64,000 bases of DNA from Streptomyces sp. JJ38. Lineage in GTDB: Bacteria; Actinomycetota; Actinomycetes; Streptomycetales; Streptomycetaceae. The notes below the pieces were generated by a model. It did not search any database. It saw nothing but the letters and a program-made list of their open reading frames with translations, and was not told where the DNA came from. Positions 62,368 through 64,000 of the stretch are shown piece after piece. The stretch is from assembly GCF_019303475.1 (NCBI RefSeq), contig NZ_JABLSI010000016.1, positions 22,999-86,998 on the forward strand, given 5' to 3'. Each line of letters opens with the position of its first letter. Within the stretch, counting starts at the first letter, position 1. Both the position numbers and the translations under genes were made by a program.

Positions 62368-64000
62368 ATGGACGGCAACCGCACGACGGCAGGACACGGC
62401 ACGACGGGCACGGCGACGGCGCCCGCCACGCGCAGGAGGCTGCGGGCGCGTCCCGCCGAGCGCGGCCCCCTCTCCTTCGGACAGCGACGGCTGTGGTTCC
62501 TGGACCGTTGGCTCGGTGAGAACGCCGTCTACAACGTGCCGTTGACCCTGCGCTTCAGCGGAAGGCTGGACGCCGACCGGCTCGTGCGGGCCGTGACGTC
62601 CGTCGCCGCCCGGCACGAGGCCCTGTACACGGTGTTCGAGGAGGACGCCGACGGGGAGCCGCAGCAGCACCTGCTCGACGTCCGCGAGCCGCACTGCCCC
62701 CTGGTGGAGCTGAGCGACCTCGCCCCCGCCGAGGCCGAGGAACGCGCCACGGCGGCCGTCGAGGCCGACGCGCGGCTCCCGTTCGACCTGGCCAAGGACC
62801 CGATGCTGCGCATGACGCTGTACCGGCTGGCCGAGGACGAGCACTGGCTGCACCTCACGTTCCACCACATCGCCTGCGACGGCTGGTCCCTGAACCTGTT
62901 CCAGCGGCAGCTCGACGCGGCCTACCGCGGGGACGGACCGGGCGGCGAGCCGCTGCCCGTCCAGTACGCGGACTACGCGCTGTGGCAGTCCGAGATGCTG
63001 GGCGACCCGCGCGTGGAGGCGGCCCTGGCCCGCTGGACCGAGGCGCTGGAGGGCGCCCCCGCCGTCCTCGACCTGGGCATCGACCGGCCCCGCCCCGCAG
63101 AGCAGACCTACCGCGGCAGGACCGTCGACTTCCCGCTCGACGGTGTCTCCCTCGCGGCGCTGGAGGACTTCGCCGCCCAGGAGAACGTCAGCCTCTACAC
63201 GGTGCTGCTCGCCGCCTTCCAGACCCTGGCCGCACGGCACTCGGGCGCCGGGGACATCGTCGTCGGCTCGCCGGTGGCCGGCCGCGACAACGCCAGGCTG
63301 CACGAGCTCGTCGGCTTCTTCGTGGACACGCTCGTGCTCCGCGTCGACGTCGCGGACGACCCGTCCTTCCGGGAGCTCGTGACCCGCTCGCGCACCTCGC
63401 TGCTGGACGCGATGGGCCGCAGCCGCGCGCCCTTCGACCTCGCCGTCAGCCATCTGCACCCGGAGCGGTCGCTGAGCCACAACCCCGTGGTGCAGACGCT
63501 GTTCGCCTTCCACGAGGACGAGCACGACACGGCCTTCGGCGCTCCCGGCGACGGGCTCACCGTCGAGCGGCACATGGTGCCCACGGACACCGCCAAGTTC
63601 GACCTCACCTGGACCCTGTACCGCCGCTCCGACAGCCTGCTGCTCCAGGTGGAGTACGCGACGGACCTGTTCGACGCCGACACCGTCCAGACCCTCGTCG
63701 ACCACTGGCGGGTGCTGCTCGGCCAGGTGACCGCCGCGCCGGACGAGCCGATCAGCCACCTGGGGCTGGCCACCACCGCCGAGCGGGAGCTGGTGCGGGA
63801 GTGGGCGGGTGACGGCCTGGACCTGCCGGTGGCGACGATCCACGAGCTCGTTCTGCGCCGGGCGGTCGAGACGCCCCAGGCCGTGGCCGTCGTCTGCGGG
63901 GAGGAGTCCCTGACCTACGCCGAGCTGGTGGGCCGGGCCGCGCGCGTCGCCGAAACCCTCACCGCACACGGCGTCGGACCCGAAACATGCGTGGGCGTGT
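62368..64000 (+). CDS. Non-ribosomal peptide synthetase, N-terminal part (3' truncated)
   Basis: The frame opens at ATG 62368, with GAGAAGGG nine bases upstream, and runs past the window end: at least 544 residues. After a basic 30-residue N-terminus comes a condensation domain: LSFGQRRLWFLDRW (C1), RHEALYTVF (C2), HHIACDGWS with His166/His167 and Asp171 (C3), YADYALWQ (C4), VVGSPVAGRDNARLHELVG (C5) and NPVVQTLFAFHED (C6). From about residue 485 an adenylation domain begins (ATIHELVLRRAVETPQAVAV, SLTYAELVGRA). Start with C, not A, suggests a lipo-initiation or mid-pathway module. Product unknown. Confidence 0.93.
   Translation, partial: MDGNRTTAGHGTTGTATAPATRRRLRARPAERGPLSFGQRRLWFLDRWLGENAVYNVPLTLRFSGRLDADRLVRAVTSVAARHEALYTVFEEDADGEPQQHLLDVREPHCPLVELSDLAPAEAEERATAAVEADARLPFDLAKDPMLRMTLYRLAEDEHWLHLTFHHIACDGWSLNLFQRQLDAAYRGDGPGGEPLPVQYADYALWQSEMLGDPRVEAALARWTEALEGAPAVLDLGIDRPRPAEQTYRGRTVDFPLDGVSLAALEDFAAQENVSLYTVLLAAFQTLAARHSGAGDIVVGSPVAGRDNARLHELVGFFVDTLVLRVDVADDPSFRELVTRSRTSLLDAMGRSRAPFDLAVSHLHPERSLSHNPVVQTLFAFHEDEHDTAFGAPGDGLTVERHMVPTDTAKFDLTWTLYRRSDSLLLQVEYATDLFDADTVQTLVDHWRVLLGQVTAAPDEPISHLGLATTAERELVREWAGDGLDLPVATIHELVLRRAVETPQAVAVVCGEESLTYAELVGRAARVAETLTAHGVGPETCVGV

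Overview
The window is very GC-rich, densely coded DNA with GTG/ATG starts, frequent 4-base start/stop overlaps and strong GC hairpins between genes. Gene content and order (tyrS, moaA, Asp23 locus, gbn-like gene, ABC-F, PiT transporter, cobalamin operon, ectABCD, dapD, suf operon) match what I know of the core chromosome of Streptomyces. I see no tRNA or rRNA gene, insertion sequence or CRISPR array. Most of the window is conserved housekeeping DNA; the right end carries an accessory natural-product locus.

Layout. 1-3380: 3' end of tyrS, small membrane and conserved proteins, and moaA. 3706-8120: secreted S8 protease, DnaQ-type exonuclease with a probable BRCT domain, SURF1 and a short-chain dehydrogenase with an altered active site. 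8205-10694: leftward five-gene alkaline-shock (Asp23/AmaP) locus. 10816-18263: crotonase, a Gbn-like nucleoid protein, ABC-F ATPase, VOC protein, a large unknown protein (with a paralogue at 40045-41574), alpha/beta hydrolase and class II aldolase. 18525-20149: PHO boxes, PiT phosphate transporter and a small membrane partner.

20410-29652: a B12 riboswitch followed by a tightly coupled corrin operon (cobD, cobQ, ChlI/ChlD-type chelatase, cobO, cobB, cobE-like, a CbiX-like protein lacking its expected metal ligands, cobC). No cobN lies in it. 29743-31973: a LAxTG sortase substrate and an amidohydrolase. 32407-35975: ectABCD for ectoine and 5-hydroxyectoine. 36182-47150: class V aminotransferase, small secreted protein, sortase, TerD-like protein, secreted nuclease, EI24 protein, dapD, thioredoxin-reductase-like flavoprotein and an SMR transporter. 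47279-54053: leftward suf operon, sufR-B-D-Rieske-C-S-U-T, with a SufR-type operator over the sufR start; a divergent ABC transporter follows.

55915-64000+: accessory locus. A class II lanthipeptide synthetase (LanM) with intact dehydratase and zinc-site residues lies upstream of a 66-residue peptide gene with a strong ribosome-binding site. The peptide has no cysteine and no lysine, so ordinary lanthionine rings cannot form in it. A large LuxR-family (LAL) regulator is divergent from lanM and is followed by an NRPS gene that runs off the window. This combination is the best candidate here for an undescribed system, possibly a dehydrated, ring-free or otherwise cross-linked RiPP with or beside a non-ribosomal product. 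The link between the LanM, peptide and NRPS parts is inference from position only.
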